Positions 14,101 to 25,995 of a stretch of 64,000 nt of DNA are shown here, piece after piece. The translations under genes and the position numbers were made by a program. The DNA is from Hymenolepis diminuta (taxonomy: Eukaryota > Platyhelminthes > Cestoda > Cyclophyllidea > Hymenolepididae), in NCBI GenBank assembly GCA_900708905.1, contig CAADRB010000022.1:855691-919690 (forward strand), given 5' to 3'. A model generated the notes under the pieces. It saw only the letters and a list, made by a program, of their open reading frames with translations, was not told the origin of the DNA and searched no databases. Position 1 is the first letter of the stretch; every line of letters starts with the position of its first letter.

Positions 14101-16312
14101 TTCTGTGCACATGAATAGACTCATCATTCATTCGATTATCTTCACACTTGGAAAAGGAAACGCACCATTTGTTAACCAACCAGACAGTCATTTCCCATAC
14201 ACCTAAATTCATGTAAGGAAAAATATTTTTTGTTATAATTGATTTGTCATCCAGTTACAGCACTTCTGCCTTCTTTTAAAATATCCTGATGGCCACCAGG
14301 GGACACTTCTGTGGCGGTTTGGTTTTATATTAGTTCCATTAAGCTATATTTTACTACTTTACTGTTCCTTGAGTTCAGCTCCTGTCCAAAGATGAAAAAT
14401 TTTAACCGTTTGTTTTGGCTGGGGCTGTAATATATAAACAATTTAATATAGCTGTTAAACAGTCCCCTTCAAGTGTCATTTTAGGAAGAATTCATGAATA
14501 AAGATAGGGGAATTCACTGTCAATAAGAATCTGTTAGGTCGTGAAAAGTTTTCAGAGGTTTTGTTTGCAATTTTTTTTAGAATTAGATTTAGAAGCAGGT
14601 TTAGTAAAAAGTAGGGGAGTCACTCAAATAAGGTCAGTATTTTAATGCGATGTGAACCAGCAACAGCAGGAGAGATAGAAAGTGTGGGAACTGAAGAAAA
14701 AATGTGGTAAAAAAGACAGAGAATTCATTTTTTTATGTGAATAGCGGTATGTTTGTGCAAATTCTTGCACCTAGGCGACCGGTAGCACATTCAAAAGTAA
14801 TCAAGTAGTCATCAAAGCAATAAATTTGACATTCAGTGACCTCGTTTTAGCCCTAAATTTAAGTATTTGGGAATCATAATAAAGTATCCGAAAGTATTTG
14901 AAAGGGGAGAGGAAATGACCAATTATTGTAACCGTTATAAGTTTACTTTGAGGCGGCTGAATGCAGCTTTCTTACATTATAAAAGCATTATTCGTTTATT
15001 TATTTGTTTTCCCATCCATTTGAACTAACAAATGACTATTTAAGTTCTTTTACGCTGCTTTTCTTGAGATATTTAATGCTTATTTTTAAAGGAATTTCGA
15101 ATCTATAGCGGTTGATAAAATTATTTTAGAATGCACGATGCGTCACTAAAATGATCATTTGTCACTTTTGTTGACTGTTAGGGTTCTATTACTGGCGTTC
15201 TCCCAAAACGTTAATGGATCTAGGATTGGTGCGATTATTTACGGTTCAGCAGTGCAGACAGTGCCTAGACCTATATTTATCTCCCCATAAATGCAAACGT
15301 CATAGCATATGACGGTTCAGATCAACTTTGAAGATCAGAACAGTATAAATCAGACCGTTGTGTATTTAAAATTTCCCAAACGCTACAATAATGTAAGATA
15401 CAAAAACCTACAACAAACTTCTTAGAGAGCGTAAATTGAATTCGACGCCTTCGATTAGGAGTCAATTACAAAATACATTTGAGAACGGATGAAGGCAAAT
15501 TTCAACGCATATTTTTCTGCATTGATCTCTCACCATTATGATATTATTATATGAAAAAGTTGACCTCCCAACCATTTCTAGATTTGTCAAGAATTTTAAA
15601 CTTTTAAAATTTCTAATGACGCCCCAGACAGAAGAAAATGGTGATAGACTTGCGAAGACCATACTTTATTTTGGAGTTAGACCAAGCTCCATCTCACAAG
15701 TGATTTTCATTTAAGCGTTGATAAGGCGTATGTGAGTGTTACCAAAAAAAGTTTTCGTAAAGTTAGTAAATTATCTAACAGCTAGATCTGAGTCCGTTTT
15801 CATTTAACGTCATCGCATATTTCAAAGCGCGCCTTTCATCATCTTTTAGGGGATATGTAATTTTTTTATTAACCAGTTGTCGAAAAAGAGGTTAAGTTCA
15901 TCTCTAAGATTAACTACAGGTCTGACGTAACATGCAAAATATTGTTTAATGTCAGAGGTGAGTACAGCTAACCGGATTTTGTATGACTTATTTGTCGAAA
16001 GGTATTCTGAATAGAATGTTGTGATAAATGAAGGCTGAAGTTTCTCGTAAATTAGTCATACAATTCTGAACATTGAAAAAAAATTAATTTTTACGTTGAA
16101 GCGTATCTTACTTTGATTTATGTACAATTGAAACCATTGAATCTAGAATACTGTCATAGATTCATGGCTAGAATCCTTGAAATTAAACAAAGTTGAAATT
16201 GAGGAAAAACGCACCTTTACAGTGAGATCGGCAACAGAGAACTCCAGGCGTTCTTCTAAAAGTCGTCTGTCAATATCATCATGATGAACATGGGGTAGTC
16301 CAATGAGAAGAT
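2171..16312 (-). CDS. Unknown protein, four internal exons of a large-intron gene (partial)
   Basis: Function not recognised. Four minus-strand segments have good splice sites and join without breaking frame: 16215-16312, 8751-8828, 3467-3653 and 2171-2202. Phases match at every junction (0, 0, then 1 completed by GT to give Arg), and together they encode about 131 residues. The peptides look like real protein: LLIGLPHVHHDDIDRRLLEE, then NRQALEAFWSFAERISYLPE, then YNFITPSKLPIDLRIYDNQL, then EVHDNWFEDFKNNLYIDLKR. The product is charged and probably helical, with no membrane segment. Introns are about 1.26, 5.1 and 7.4 kb, very unlike the compact ECM29 gene in the same window. The first and last exons are missing. 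A weak candidate upstream exon near 26491-26553 (minus), ending at a GTATGA donor, would fit the phase. Exon reality is fairly secure; identity is open. Confidence 0.65.
2203..3466 (-). other. Intron of the unknown large-intron gene
   Basis: Bounded by a GTGAGT donor at 3461-3466 and a TTATTTAG-type acceptor at 2203-2210, read on the minus strand. I see no RNA gene or clear repeat inside. The 125-codon minus frame at 2332-2709 has no protein-like pattern. Confidence 0.5.
5305..5395 (+). repeat. Weak tRNA-like T-arm sequence
   Basis: The segment GTAGGCGTTTGAGTCCTAGC, about 5356-5375, resembles a T arm: TAGG and CCTA can pair around a diverged TTTGAGT loop. Upstream GC-rich sequence could be the remnant of a tRNA body, but no clean cloverleaf can be drawn. 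It could be chance or an eroded SINE. Confidence 0.25.
7290..8260 (+). repeat. Copy L1 of the duplicated unit (gene body missing)
   Basis: Three blocks match the other copies in order. About 7300-7400 matches 29545-29640 upstream of the lysine-rich gene. About 7430-7990 matches the reverse complement of 47480-48020, including an almost identical run around GGTTCCGAACTCGAATTTTG. About 8115-8260 matches the reverse complement of 46555-46690, sharing GTGGTTGATGTTCTAG. The gene body lying between the first two blocks at 29-31 kb is absent here, so L1 looks like a deletion derivative. Any coding frames are broken by stops. Confidence 0.6.
8462..8745 (-). pseudogene. Non-LTR reverse transcriptase relic
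   Basis: On the minus strand one frame reads IQGSFEGPMLLNIIFNFLL, which resembles the LINE reverse-transcriptase block with QG, then P, then LFN. After a frameshift the next frame reads NEDDVYLITHSTEHAAKLLK, resembling the catalytic F/YADD block and the helix after it, with the first two motif residues replaced (NEDD). The pieces are in the expected order but closer together than in an intact enzyme, so this is a decayed fragment. It begins within a few bases of the splice donor of the exon at 8751-8828. Similarity was judged by eye. Confidence 0.45.
9405..9575 (+). repeat. Dispersed repeat family F, 3' part
   Basis: Shares with the other copies an ordered set of words: ACTCTTGAATCCT, then a pyrimidine-rich stretch, CTATTTCACCTGTTCAGATGCT and a diverged CCATGATTAAAATTTG. 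Very degenerate and non-coding. Confidence 0.45.
11217..11242 (+). repeat. (GAA)n microsatellite
   Basis: About eight or nine uninterrupted GAA units within the large intron. Confidence 0.9.
12509..12533 (+). repeat. (TAATG)n pentanucleotide repeat
   Basis: A short tandem run of AATGT/TAATG units, one of them changed to AACGT. Confidence 0.8.
14335..14410 (+). repeat. Dispersed repeat family F fragment
   Basis: Contains the family order TTTACT, TTCCTTGAGTTCAG, CCAAAGATGAAAAATTT, corresponding to the 3' portion of the other copies. Confidence 0.35.
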
Positions 16313-17053
16313 CTACAAACCAAATATGGAATATAAAGAATTTTTCCTCGAAAATAAGATTTATACTCTTGAATTGTAGTTAGATGATTAAACATAAGGT
16401 TCAACATTAAAGTCTCTAAAAGTTATTATAAACAATTAATGGAAGAGGAGATCGGTTCTGACTGCAGCTTGAGAATGAGAAAAATTTTCTGTGCTAGAAT
16501 AATATTTAAGGGGTACACTCAATAGATATGATATAACTTTGGATTCAGAAACTATCTTTCATTAAATATATTTCAACATTTATCATTTGGGAGACATATT
16601 TCACTAGGGCCGTTAGTTTATGAATTTGTCTATAAAATAAATGGCACTTAGGTGACATAAAATTGTGATGAATTAATGGGAATGTATCTTCAGTATTACT
16701 GTGCTTAGTGCATCTACATATCCGCTTGAGTCACGTTTCCCCAATTTAGGAGAGAGAAACACATCTTCATAAAAAGTTTCAGAAATTTTACTCCACATAT
16801 TTCAGAGTCTGTTATTCAATGTAAATCTCAAACTTCATATACTAAATTGACTAGCACACTAACTTCATAAAAGTATTTTCGAACAAAGCATCTTTAAAAC
16901 CATTTTCAGGACAGGTAAACCCGTTGCACCTTTGTCAACAATCCTAAACTAACGTCATGAATCAATCAAATAACTAAGTGCCCTTAAAAAAGTTATCGCA
17001 GCCAACAAAGATAGAAAACCTTGGCACAAAATCTGGAATAGATAATCAATGTT

Positions 17054-17080
17054 TATACATATATATGTATATATATATGT
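17054..17080 (+). repeat. AT-rich (TA)n microsatellite
   Basis: Alternating TATA and ATGTATAT units. Similar short TA runs occur near 17315-17340 and 20010-20033. Confidence 0.8.
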
Positions 17081-17689
17081 CAGATGTCAATCTTACGAAG
17101 TAGCTTTTTTCACAAAAGATCGAAAGATCGCCTCCTGCTTTCTAAATTGGGGTATTTGGAGGAAAAACCAATACACCAATAAATCATGTTCTTTCTCCAT
17201 CTTCTCTCTTTTCCCAAGTATGCTTGTAATTATATTATTATGCAAATTGTGCAGCGTTAAGAATATTTTGCGAAGTGTAAATCTCCTTAATTAATCAACT
17301 AGAATGTAAATATGTATACATTTATATTTATATATTTAACATATTGAGTACACTACGAAGCAGATTGAACAATTCACGCGATGTTGATCGCTTGAGAGAT
17401 CAGTCAAGTACGTATTGCGGTACACTTCAGTTTTGTTAGCATAACAAATCTATCAGATTACCAAATTATTAAATAGCCTAAAAATTGAGCTATAATTGAA
17501 AATTTTTCGCCCAAAATCTTTTGTGCTTTAATATTTTTGAGTTCATCGAGTTTAAATTGACAGTTTTAATCTATTTTCAAGTAAATATTTGTTTTATAAA
17601 TCTAGGATTCAAAACAATTAAATCAATATAAAATAAAAAATCCAAAATCCTTCTCTTTTCTGTAAGCTGCAGAATATCTTAAAAGATCA

Positions 17690-18015
17690 TTCACCTTCTC
17701 AACCAGTGAAAAACTGAGGTGAAGCGACATGACCGACTCTTCTTGAATAAATAAAACCGGTTAAAAAGCACTGAACATCGTAGAAAAGCATTTGCTGCAA
17801 TCCAGGGAACGAATCATGAAATTTGATTTCTGGAACACGAACTGCCCATTTAGAAAATATTGTTCAACTCAAATCGAAAAGTCAAATGACGTTAGACTCC
17901 TTGATACCTTAATGTTGCTCTCAACACCTTTTTGACCCCCTTTCCTCTATCATTCCTTGGACTTCCTTTTAACCGATCGATGCCAATTGCTTTCCGCGGC
18001 TAAAGATTGTTAATT
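17690..18015 (+). repeat. Dispersed repeat family F, long copy
   Basis: One of the two best copies. It shares the exact run GGGAACGAATCATGAAATTT with the copy at 25640-25995. Before it comes a GACCGAC...ACCGGTTAA block and after it TGCCCATTTAG, then TTAGACTCCTTGATAC, then a pyrimidine-rich segment and TTGCTTTCC. No terminal repeats, tRNA head or open frame were recognised. Confidence 0.65.
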
Positions 18016-18484
18016 TTTTGTATTACTGCGGATAATAATGATAATAAATCTACTATAAATGGACTAACGTCAAATGACACAAGTTTGAAACTCAAAGATC
18101 CGCACCAAATAATTTTCCTTTGAACCGATTGGACAGACAAATATCCGGACAAGAGTTTCTAAATTGGATGAGATATTTTAGTGAGATGAACATTATCAAC
18201 CTCTTAATGTAATTCAATTGAAATTTGGTACTGGATCTTGAGTGCTGACTCATGCAGATGATAATGCGATAAATTTAGATCTCAAATGTTCTAATCAGAA
18301 ATTTTGAAGTCGAAGTTTAAAGCTTGTCGCTGGAATTTTCTGCAATGAGTGCGAGTGAATCAATTTAATAAGTTGAAGTAAGTCTCTTTTAATTCTCTGA
18401 TTTAAATTTTCCACACTTTCACTTTACTCTCTCTTTCTCTCTCTATTTGAACCACCCTAATGTCTTGGTATTAACAAATTTCCC

Positions 18485-18596
18485 ATGGTAAAAGTTTGTA
18501 ATTGTTGCTTTGTAAAAGGAAATATTAATAATCAAGAAGCAAACACTGCTGGCTCCTCAAGTGGTGATAAAGATTCAATCGAGAAATGTTTAAGAG
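18485..18596 (+). CDS. Possible first coding exon (speculative)
   Basis: An ATG at 18485 opens 37 codons that run to a reasonable donor (AGAG/GTAAAT). The peptide starts MVKVCNCCFVKGNINN and continues with a Ser/Gly-rich and acidic stretch, which looks less random than its surroundings. No partner exon was found downstream on the plus strand, and it would lie antisense within or near the unknown minus-strand gene. Chance is a real alternative. Confidence 0.15.
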
Positions 18597-21500
18597 GTAA
18601 ATAGCTGTATAAACTCATATAGGTATCGATTTAAAGGCTACTGAGTTGATTTCCTGCTGCTTAAATTTAAACAAAATCTCTGAATGCGTGAAATAGGCAA
18701 ATTATGGCATCTGACGCCTTTTATTTTAGCTTCAGTCACTTTAATAGCATCGTAAATTAGACAATGCTTTATGACATTAAAAATAGATTACCAGAGATAA
18801 GCAGTTGGGGAGACGTAAATTCAAGCGCATTTATTTTTAGGCGCCTAAAACATAATGGTGAAATGACGAAGTTGTAAACTAGGAAACCATCTGAATTTAT
18901 ACTGTTAGATAAAAAACCAAACTGACTGCTAAGTGTTGTGTGATGAAAAATGTACTCAACATCAAAAAAGCAAACCGATACTATCAAATATGTGAATAAA
19001 ATTAATATTAAAATTAATTCAATCATTTCTTTCTTCAGAATTTCGTGAATGATGAAGGATAAAATACTGACAAGTGAAAACTTCAGGGAGCACTTCATTT
19101 CAATGATTTATTTGCCCACTAGACAAATTGCTGGGTTAAAATTGACTCACGTGCTGAGATAGGGATTAAACATAATGCAATTACCTCAAAACGCTTTATT
19201 GAATAAGCAAAGAATATGTACATGAAAACAAATTGTCTTTGTGTTGTTTGAAGGCATAAACACTGCCTAACTGATAACAATTTATGCCTCAAATAACTGT
19301 AAAGTTGTCAAGGCTAAGGCTGATGGGCGATTTAAAGACAACCTGCGGGAATGGATTATCCCGAGACAAAACACAGACACTTCGGCTTTGACCACTGTTT
19401 TGACGCATACTATCAGATCCGCGTTAAAAAAGGATTCCATAAAAGTAAGAACCTATAAGAAGATGAGATTCTGCCATTCTGGGATAAATCCTATCACAAA
19501 ATTGATGAACTTTAAAGACCTATAAGAAGACAAGTGCTTCGTCCGGATATCATTTGTTCCAGTTTTACTAAATTAGTTAGAGTCACCTTTAATCGATTTT
19601 GTGATTTGGAAAAGATTAGGTAAAGACATAGTGTTTTCTTATTTTGCCAAAGAGTTGCCAATGTTAGTTTTTAGAAAATTTCATTATCACAATCATTACC
19701 TTCATTTTTAGCGATTTAAAATTTGAAAAACTCAGAATTTCTCCGTTCTAATAACAATTTAAAAAAAACAATTGTGTTTTATTAGCGCAGTGAATCACGT
19801 GCACGTCTGTTAAATAAGAGGTCAAGAGATTAATGCCCATAGACGTACATCCAATAACGTGGACGGCCAACTACACTAGTTTTTTCATAGGAGCGGTTCC
19901 TGTATACTTTAATGCTATTGCAATCGACCGTGACTAATAGTTCCTTTAACGGACTTAGGATTTCTTTTTTTGTCTTCATGGAGGTCATACAGGCTCTAGG
20001 AAAATCAATATTATATACATATATATAAATATAGTCATCGGCATTACTGATGTAAGAATAAATATGTCTTCTAGGCTTATGGAAACTCGCCGTTTACCCC
20101 AATTACTAATGTTTACAAGTTACAAGTTTAAATTAGTACAGAAAAAACACCTATGGCCGTGAAGAGAAATGATACGCGTCACTCCCACCCAAAAATTTCA
20201 CCAAATGGGAGTCATTATTTGTCAATACTGATTTCCTGCTGTTTATTAGGAAATGAACGGAACATAAACATTAGAGAGAAGCACTGAAAGAATATTTAGC
20301 ATGTCAAGTGAAAAATTAATCAATGTCCTGGAATCTAATTTGAAACGACTTAACCTGTCATATCAGAAGAATATTAGCTCTATCCCAGGGGCTTATATCG
20401 GAATAAATTATCAAAGGAAAGCATGTACTTTATTCTCGAAGAATGCAAATATCTACCGCTGAGATTAAAGAACGGTTTATTAATTCTTTGAAAGAGGAAT
20501 ATTTATCAAAAGTCATCACTCTTATCCTTAGCAATTTCATGAACCCAGTAGGCATAAAATTGTTGTGTCAACATTAAGATGAAACTTAATTTCAATGATT
20601 AGATAAAACACTGCAGAGAATATAATTCCTGGTGGATTTGCTATCTTCATTTCTGGATGCGTTACACAGGCGTGTATACCGATTTCTCTCTTCTCAGCAA
20701 AATTGTGTTTCGACATACAATAACTGAGATAAATTCATGCATCGTATTCGGTTCTCTAAATTAGTCAGCTAAGTGCGAAAAAGGACTACTTTAATTTGCT
20801 TCTAATTTTAATAATTTGTACCAAGCATAGAATTAATGAACAAATGTTTCGGCAAGTTTTCAATTTTCAAATATAATAAATCATAGTGGTTTGGGAAACC
20901 AAAATATAATCAATGTATGATTTCTCACATGTAATTGAGTTATGTCTATAGCCTTCATAAAATGTCCATTGTTAAACCTGCAGTAAAAATTGCAATTAAT
21001 TAAAATACGAGAGTCTTAAAAGAATCCTTGGATTTTGAACAGAGAAATTTTTTCTGAAGAGAAATTTAATTACTTTTCTTCTTGGTGCTATTTCCTGAAG
21101 TACCGAAAATCATAAAATTGATCTACTTTTAGGTTAACTTAAAAGAGTATACAAATGAGAGTTGAATGAAAAAAAACGATATTTTCAATCTAACATTGGA
21201 GATTCTTTGAGAGTCTAAGTAGGGCAGCAAATAAAATTTTAACACAATTCAACCAATCCATTCAGTGGGTAATATAATTTCATGAATAGGTTGAACACGA
21301 CGTAAATTTGAGCATTCATGAAAGGAAATCAATAAGTCGAGATCCCCTATCAACCCAGTGTGAGCCGGTCTCACGAATATGATGTAAGTGGGTTATTTTT
21401 AGAAGCCTGCTCGCCCAAACTGCAGCGTTTAGCCAATCAATAACCTCCGTGCACGTGCAGCATCACGCCCAAAAGGGATGAGGAAGCGTTGTAAACCGAG

Positions 21501-21726
21501 AGGAATTATCGTGGCACGTCATACACGCCTTTCATAATTACTTTCTCTCCTATTTCACGCGATTACGTGGTTTGAATTAGTTATTAATTCATTTCAAATG
21601 TTTTCTAGTATAACTCAGTGCCAGAATTAGTTAAATTAGAGATGTAAATATCGCAAATATCTGTCAGAGACAATTTGAACTACGATAAGGTGGTCAATTT
21701 AAAGAGACTTATCTAATATTGAAGCT

Positions 21727-21800
21727 AGGTGCCTAGTCGGCGCAGGGATTAAAGCGTGTTTGTCTGCGAAGATAGAGGTTATCGGTTTGATGCCATCAGT
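21727..21800 (+). repeat. tRNA-like sequence (SINE head or tRNA pseudogene)
   Basis: CGGCGCAGGGATTAAAGCG (about 21739-21757) matches the D-arm/A-box region of eukaryotic tRNAs. GGTTTGATGCC at 21784-21794 is a one-change B box. The distance fits a tRNA body, but the anticodon region does not form a clear stem. Probably a tRNA-derived repeat. Confidence 0.45.
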
Positions 21801-22489
21801 ACACACTCAATGAGGGGCATGATTAACTGCAATGTTTAAGTCGGGTTAATAGAAGATGAGAGAGAGAAAGTACATTTTCCATTAGAGTAACTTTACATAC
21901 ACCTTATAAAATAACTGATGAACGTTGAATTCTCGCTCTAACCGAATTCAACCACAAAAACGTCCTTGAAGGTAAAGGAACTTTCGTCTTGAGTGTGAGA
22001 AAACCATTTTTTATGATAAAAATTTCCCATTTCGTCCTCCCTTAACTCCATTGGCTCTTTTATTGAAATGCATAAAAAATCCACTTAGCATATGGCCAAA
22101 AAATGAATCACTCTTTAACATCAACCATTTCTGTTTAATGGAAAAAAAGAAACACGAAATGGACAAAATATGTTTTGTATACCAAAGTTCAACTTTCTGT
22201 TTGCTGGTTATGTGGCATTAAAATGGGAGATCGATGGTAGTAAATGCAAGTCTTTAAAAGACTACTTCGACAATAAAAATGTGTAATTATTAACTGTTAA
22301 TTAGTGTTTTAAATTCGACTGGCTATGAAAAATGATTATATTATCTAGATATGATAGTAAGATGATACAAATAAATTAAAGTGGCACGACCAACCATTCA
22401 TTCAGATCACCTTCGCCGATATTAACTCACTCAGAAATACGGGGGTCAAATCATACAAATTGTGCTTTTAAAACACTCAAATATTAAAA

Positions 22490-22780
22490 ATTGAATTACC
22501 TTTTGAGAGAAAGTGGACAGCTCAATGCTTCCAGAATTGAAGTAGACCTCTTAATATCCTGACTTCACTATATGTCATACTAGACTCCGTTTCTTGTCTT
22601 ACTAGAATATTTTGCTATTTGACGTGTTCAGATGCTGTCCCATGATTAAAACGTGCAAAAATTTTTAAATTACTGGTGGCACAGGGGCCAACGTACAGGT
22701 TCGCTAAAGCAGAGGTCACAAGGTCGGTGCTCATCACAGCACAAGTTAATACTGTCCTTAATGGACTTGGGATATTCAAA
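22490..22780 (+). repeat. Dispersed repeat family F, 3' part with extension
   Basis: Contains TTTTGCTATTTGACGTGTTCAGATGCT and a CCATGATTAAAA word, then further on CCTTAATGGACTTGGGAT, which recurs in diverged form at about 19940 and 47085. This suggests the family consensus extends past the CATGATTAAA block. Confidence 0.45.
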
Positions 22781-25204
22781 GATAAGACACACTGATTTAT
22801 CAAAAATTTAACCTAATAAACGATAACAAATAAGTCAGTAACGAGAAATAATGCAATTAGAAAGAATAACTCTATATAAAGAAACGCATTTTCAGCTATA
22901 TAAATCTCTTGGATAGACCAAAATGAAGTAATCAAAAAGCGTACTCTATTACAAGCTATTAAGAGATTTCTATTTCACCGATTTAAAAATTTATCAAAAT
23001 CGAACAGTATTGCCTGTTAGAGCATTTTAGTTAAAAATCTCAGCTCTAATTTTTACTTACTTAAATGTCTAGTGTCTTTTCCTTCAGTTTGTTTATTAAT
23101 AAAGCTATATTGACCGATCGGAAGTAATATTTTACTGTATCATAAATCGAAACATGGGTAGCCATAGAAACGAGCTGGCCTATTTGCTACAAGATGAGAA
23201 ATAAAAAGGATGTGCATAGGAAAAAAGACAATTTTGTTTTTTCTAATCCCAAAGACTTAATTTATCTGTACATTTAAAACGGAGATGTTTTCCCAATACT
23301 GGTCCCCAAAAGATAATGAATAAAGATAGTTCCTATAAATACCCCCACAACAATGTTTGAATTATTAAGCGGTGAGCATTAACCTAGAAAAAAATAGACA
23401 CAATACGTGCTATCTTATGATCAAAGTAACTTGAATAATGATATTTAAAGTTGTAACGAGAAAATGTTTGATCCTGTAATAAGAATTTTATAATCTATCT
23501 ATACTAAAATCACCATTCAGCGTTATAAACTTGGGCAACCCGAGGCGCATAGCCGCATCTGACAAACTGAAATTCGTGATAACTTAAACGTATATAAAAG
23601 CAATTCCAACCATACACTACATAGTCTTTAGAGCTAAGCCTCAATAAAAAATCATAACGAAACCTCAAAGACAATAAAATTCACCACACTTCAACGTTTA
23701 TGAGACCGTAAATTCTAAAATTCATTTGCAGTTCTTTCTACTAAGTAGGGCTGTGTGCTTCCTTGCCTAACTTGTATTCTTAGTACAAACTACCATTAAT
23801 GATTTGGCCGAATAAACTTAATATGTTCGCTTAGTTTATATCATAATCAGTCACAAGACGTGGCTAACTCAAGGTATTGCTAATTAATTAGATCCTTAAT
23901 GAAACACGGTATTAGTGCAAACAGCAATGCGAAGTTGCCATAAAACCGGCATAATTACCAACGAAGACATTGATTAGCAGCATTTAGCCTGTGGGAATCA
24001 GAAACTCTCGAAAACAGTATGCAAATAGGAAATCAAGATAAGAAGATCCGGAACACTTATTAAGTAGTCCTATAAGAATGACTATTTTATATGAAAGATA
24101 CTAATACGAAAAATTATCTAACCATGCTGTTTATCCATGACTAACCATAGCCTTAATACACCTAACGATTTATCGACTTCGGAACACTTAAATACTGAGC
24201 CTAAATCCGTTCTACCTATGACTCATCCTTCCCCCATAAACTGTATTTCAATTGTCCTAGATATCTTACTCCACCTTTGTACTTGTTTATCCGGCCACCT
24301 TCAGCTTAAAAATTTGGAGACAGATGTCTTTCTGGTGTCCTCTTTTAATATCCTACCACAATCTCTACCTCTTCTATATTGCGAAGAAGCTTGTAGCGGG
24401 CATCGTTACTTCTTAACCAATTTTCCTTAAAAATATAACTTTTATAACTTTTCTTTGCTCGTGTTATGTTATGGCAACTCGTAAATCTTTCTCGCGTAAA
24501 TCTTACGTACTTTAAACCTACTATAAAAGCATCCTACATGAAATTACTGCTCTGTGTGATTAATTAAACTTCTTTGAGTAGCTACGTACAGTTCAGTCGT
24601 GTCAATCTTTCAGATCTTCTACCTTCGAGTTGGGGATTCATTCCCTGGTGTGGAGTGAGCGGTGTCATATAATTACCGGTTCGTAAAAGTTTGGAAGGAC
24701 ATCAAACTGCCAGTAGACTTATCTCAATAAATCTACAATAATATCCCAATATTTACATAACTAGCAAGTGGAATTCCGTTATAAATTAACTGAAATTGTA
24801 GAAATACAGTACACATGTAGCTGATTTTAACCTATCATTTCAGGATTAACTAAGGCGTGTTACTTCTTTTCAATTCGTCCAATAGATTACCCTCATATTC
24901 TTGGTCAGTTATTTTAAACTGAAGTAAAAAATTCGAAAATAAATCAAGCAAGTAATTATTAATGGGCGAAGAACAAAACGAAGTAATATAAACAAAATAT
25001 TATTTGAAAGATCTGAAAAAGAGAGTTACAAAGCCAAGGTACCGAGAAAAGTTCTAGAAAATTATTCACCTTCCTTCCCATCCAAAAAATATTTGAAATT
25101 AATTTTAAAAAATTGCTAAATAAATGCACTGCAATATTAGATTAATTATTTATAGTAATAAAATGAATAAAAATTTATTAGAAATTCTTTTTTTTTTAAG
25201 CCAC

Positions 25205-25640
25205 AAATAGGAGTCAAAATTTATTTCTGTGTTTGCCTTGAGTGAAAGCCGCTCTGCGAGCACCGCCATATTAAGATAATGTGAACTGCTTAAGATTGCG
25301 GCGTTCGCCTGCAGAGGCCTCCAGGCAATCAGCAGTCACTATCTCTGCACCTTAGCGTTGTTTGTAAATAAGAACCAGGCTCGTGGACAACATCTCCTAC
25401 GGAGCTCTGTTCACACATATGAAATAAAATTCTTGCTATCTCATCCATACGGAGCAATAAACCCTCTTCACTCCACGCCTTTCTTGTTCTCGCTACATTG
25501 GGAAGAGCCTAGCCAATTTCGAGAGCAAATTTATGATGGAGGACGCTGCTAGACACTATCTGGACTGCTTAGGAGGATTAGCTAGCCGCAGCGAAAAGGC
25601 TTATTGATGTAGCATCCGCTGCAAGATCTTGCAAGATCAT
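25205..25640 (+). mobile_element. LTR-like block (solo LTR or TRIM candidate)
   Basis: A markedly GC-richer segment than its surroundings, with an internal AATAAA at about 25459 followed by a pyrimidine-rich tract, as seen at the R/U5 boundary of retroviral-type LTRs. No primer-binding site, coding region or second LTR was found, and the ends and target-site duplication are not resolved. A similar AATAAACTCT arrangement occurs near 33223. It could instead be another kind of repeat. Confidence 0.25.
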
Positions 25641-25995
25641 ACTATTTTTCGACCTTCGGAAGAAGAAGAAAAAGAAGAGATGAATCGAAGTGACAAGACC
25701 GACCATTATAGTTAAAAAACCGATTAATAAGCAATGAAGACTGTAGATAAGATTTCGAACAGTAACCCAGGGAACGAATCATGAAATTTGGATTTTAGAA
25801 AACGAAGCGAAGAATTCCCCATTAAGTAAATATTTCACAACCTGAATCCGAAAATTAATTGAAGAAAATTTTTCGACGCTCTATTTTCAATAACCTAGTC
25901 TTATCCCTTAATGAACTTACCCTATTTCAGTTGCTTTCCCGCAAATGAAAACTGTAAAGCTCTTCTGCATTTCTGTCAGTTACAATAATAATTTC
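25640..25995 (+). repeat. Dispersed repeat family F, long copy
   Basis: Starts with GATCAT...CCTTCGGAAGAAG (compare CCTTTGGAAGAA at 32868), then GACAAGACCGACCATT, ACCGATTAATAAGCA and the exact GGGAACGAATCATGAAATTT run. It ends with TACCCTATTTCAGTTGCTTTCC. With the 17.7 kb copy it defines the family's left half. Confidence 0.65.

Larger units (their letters stand above)
8829..16214 (-). other. 7.4 kb intron of the unknown gene
   Basis: Between the acceptor for 8751-8828 and the GTGCGT donor after 16215-16312. It holds dispersed-repeat copies near 9405-9575 and 14335-14410, a GAA microsatellite and a TAATG pentamer repeat. The plus frames at 9613-9930 and 13606-13854 show no protein-like pattern. 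Confidence 0.5.

Noticed and set aside
18769..19098. 109-codon minus frame resembling a membrane protein
   Set aside because: Runs of Leu/Ile/Phe are what AT-rich random sequence gives; no start context or splice partner.
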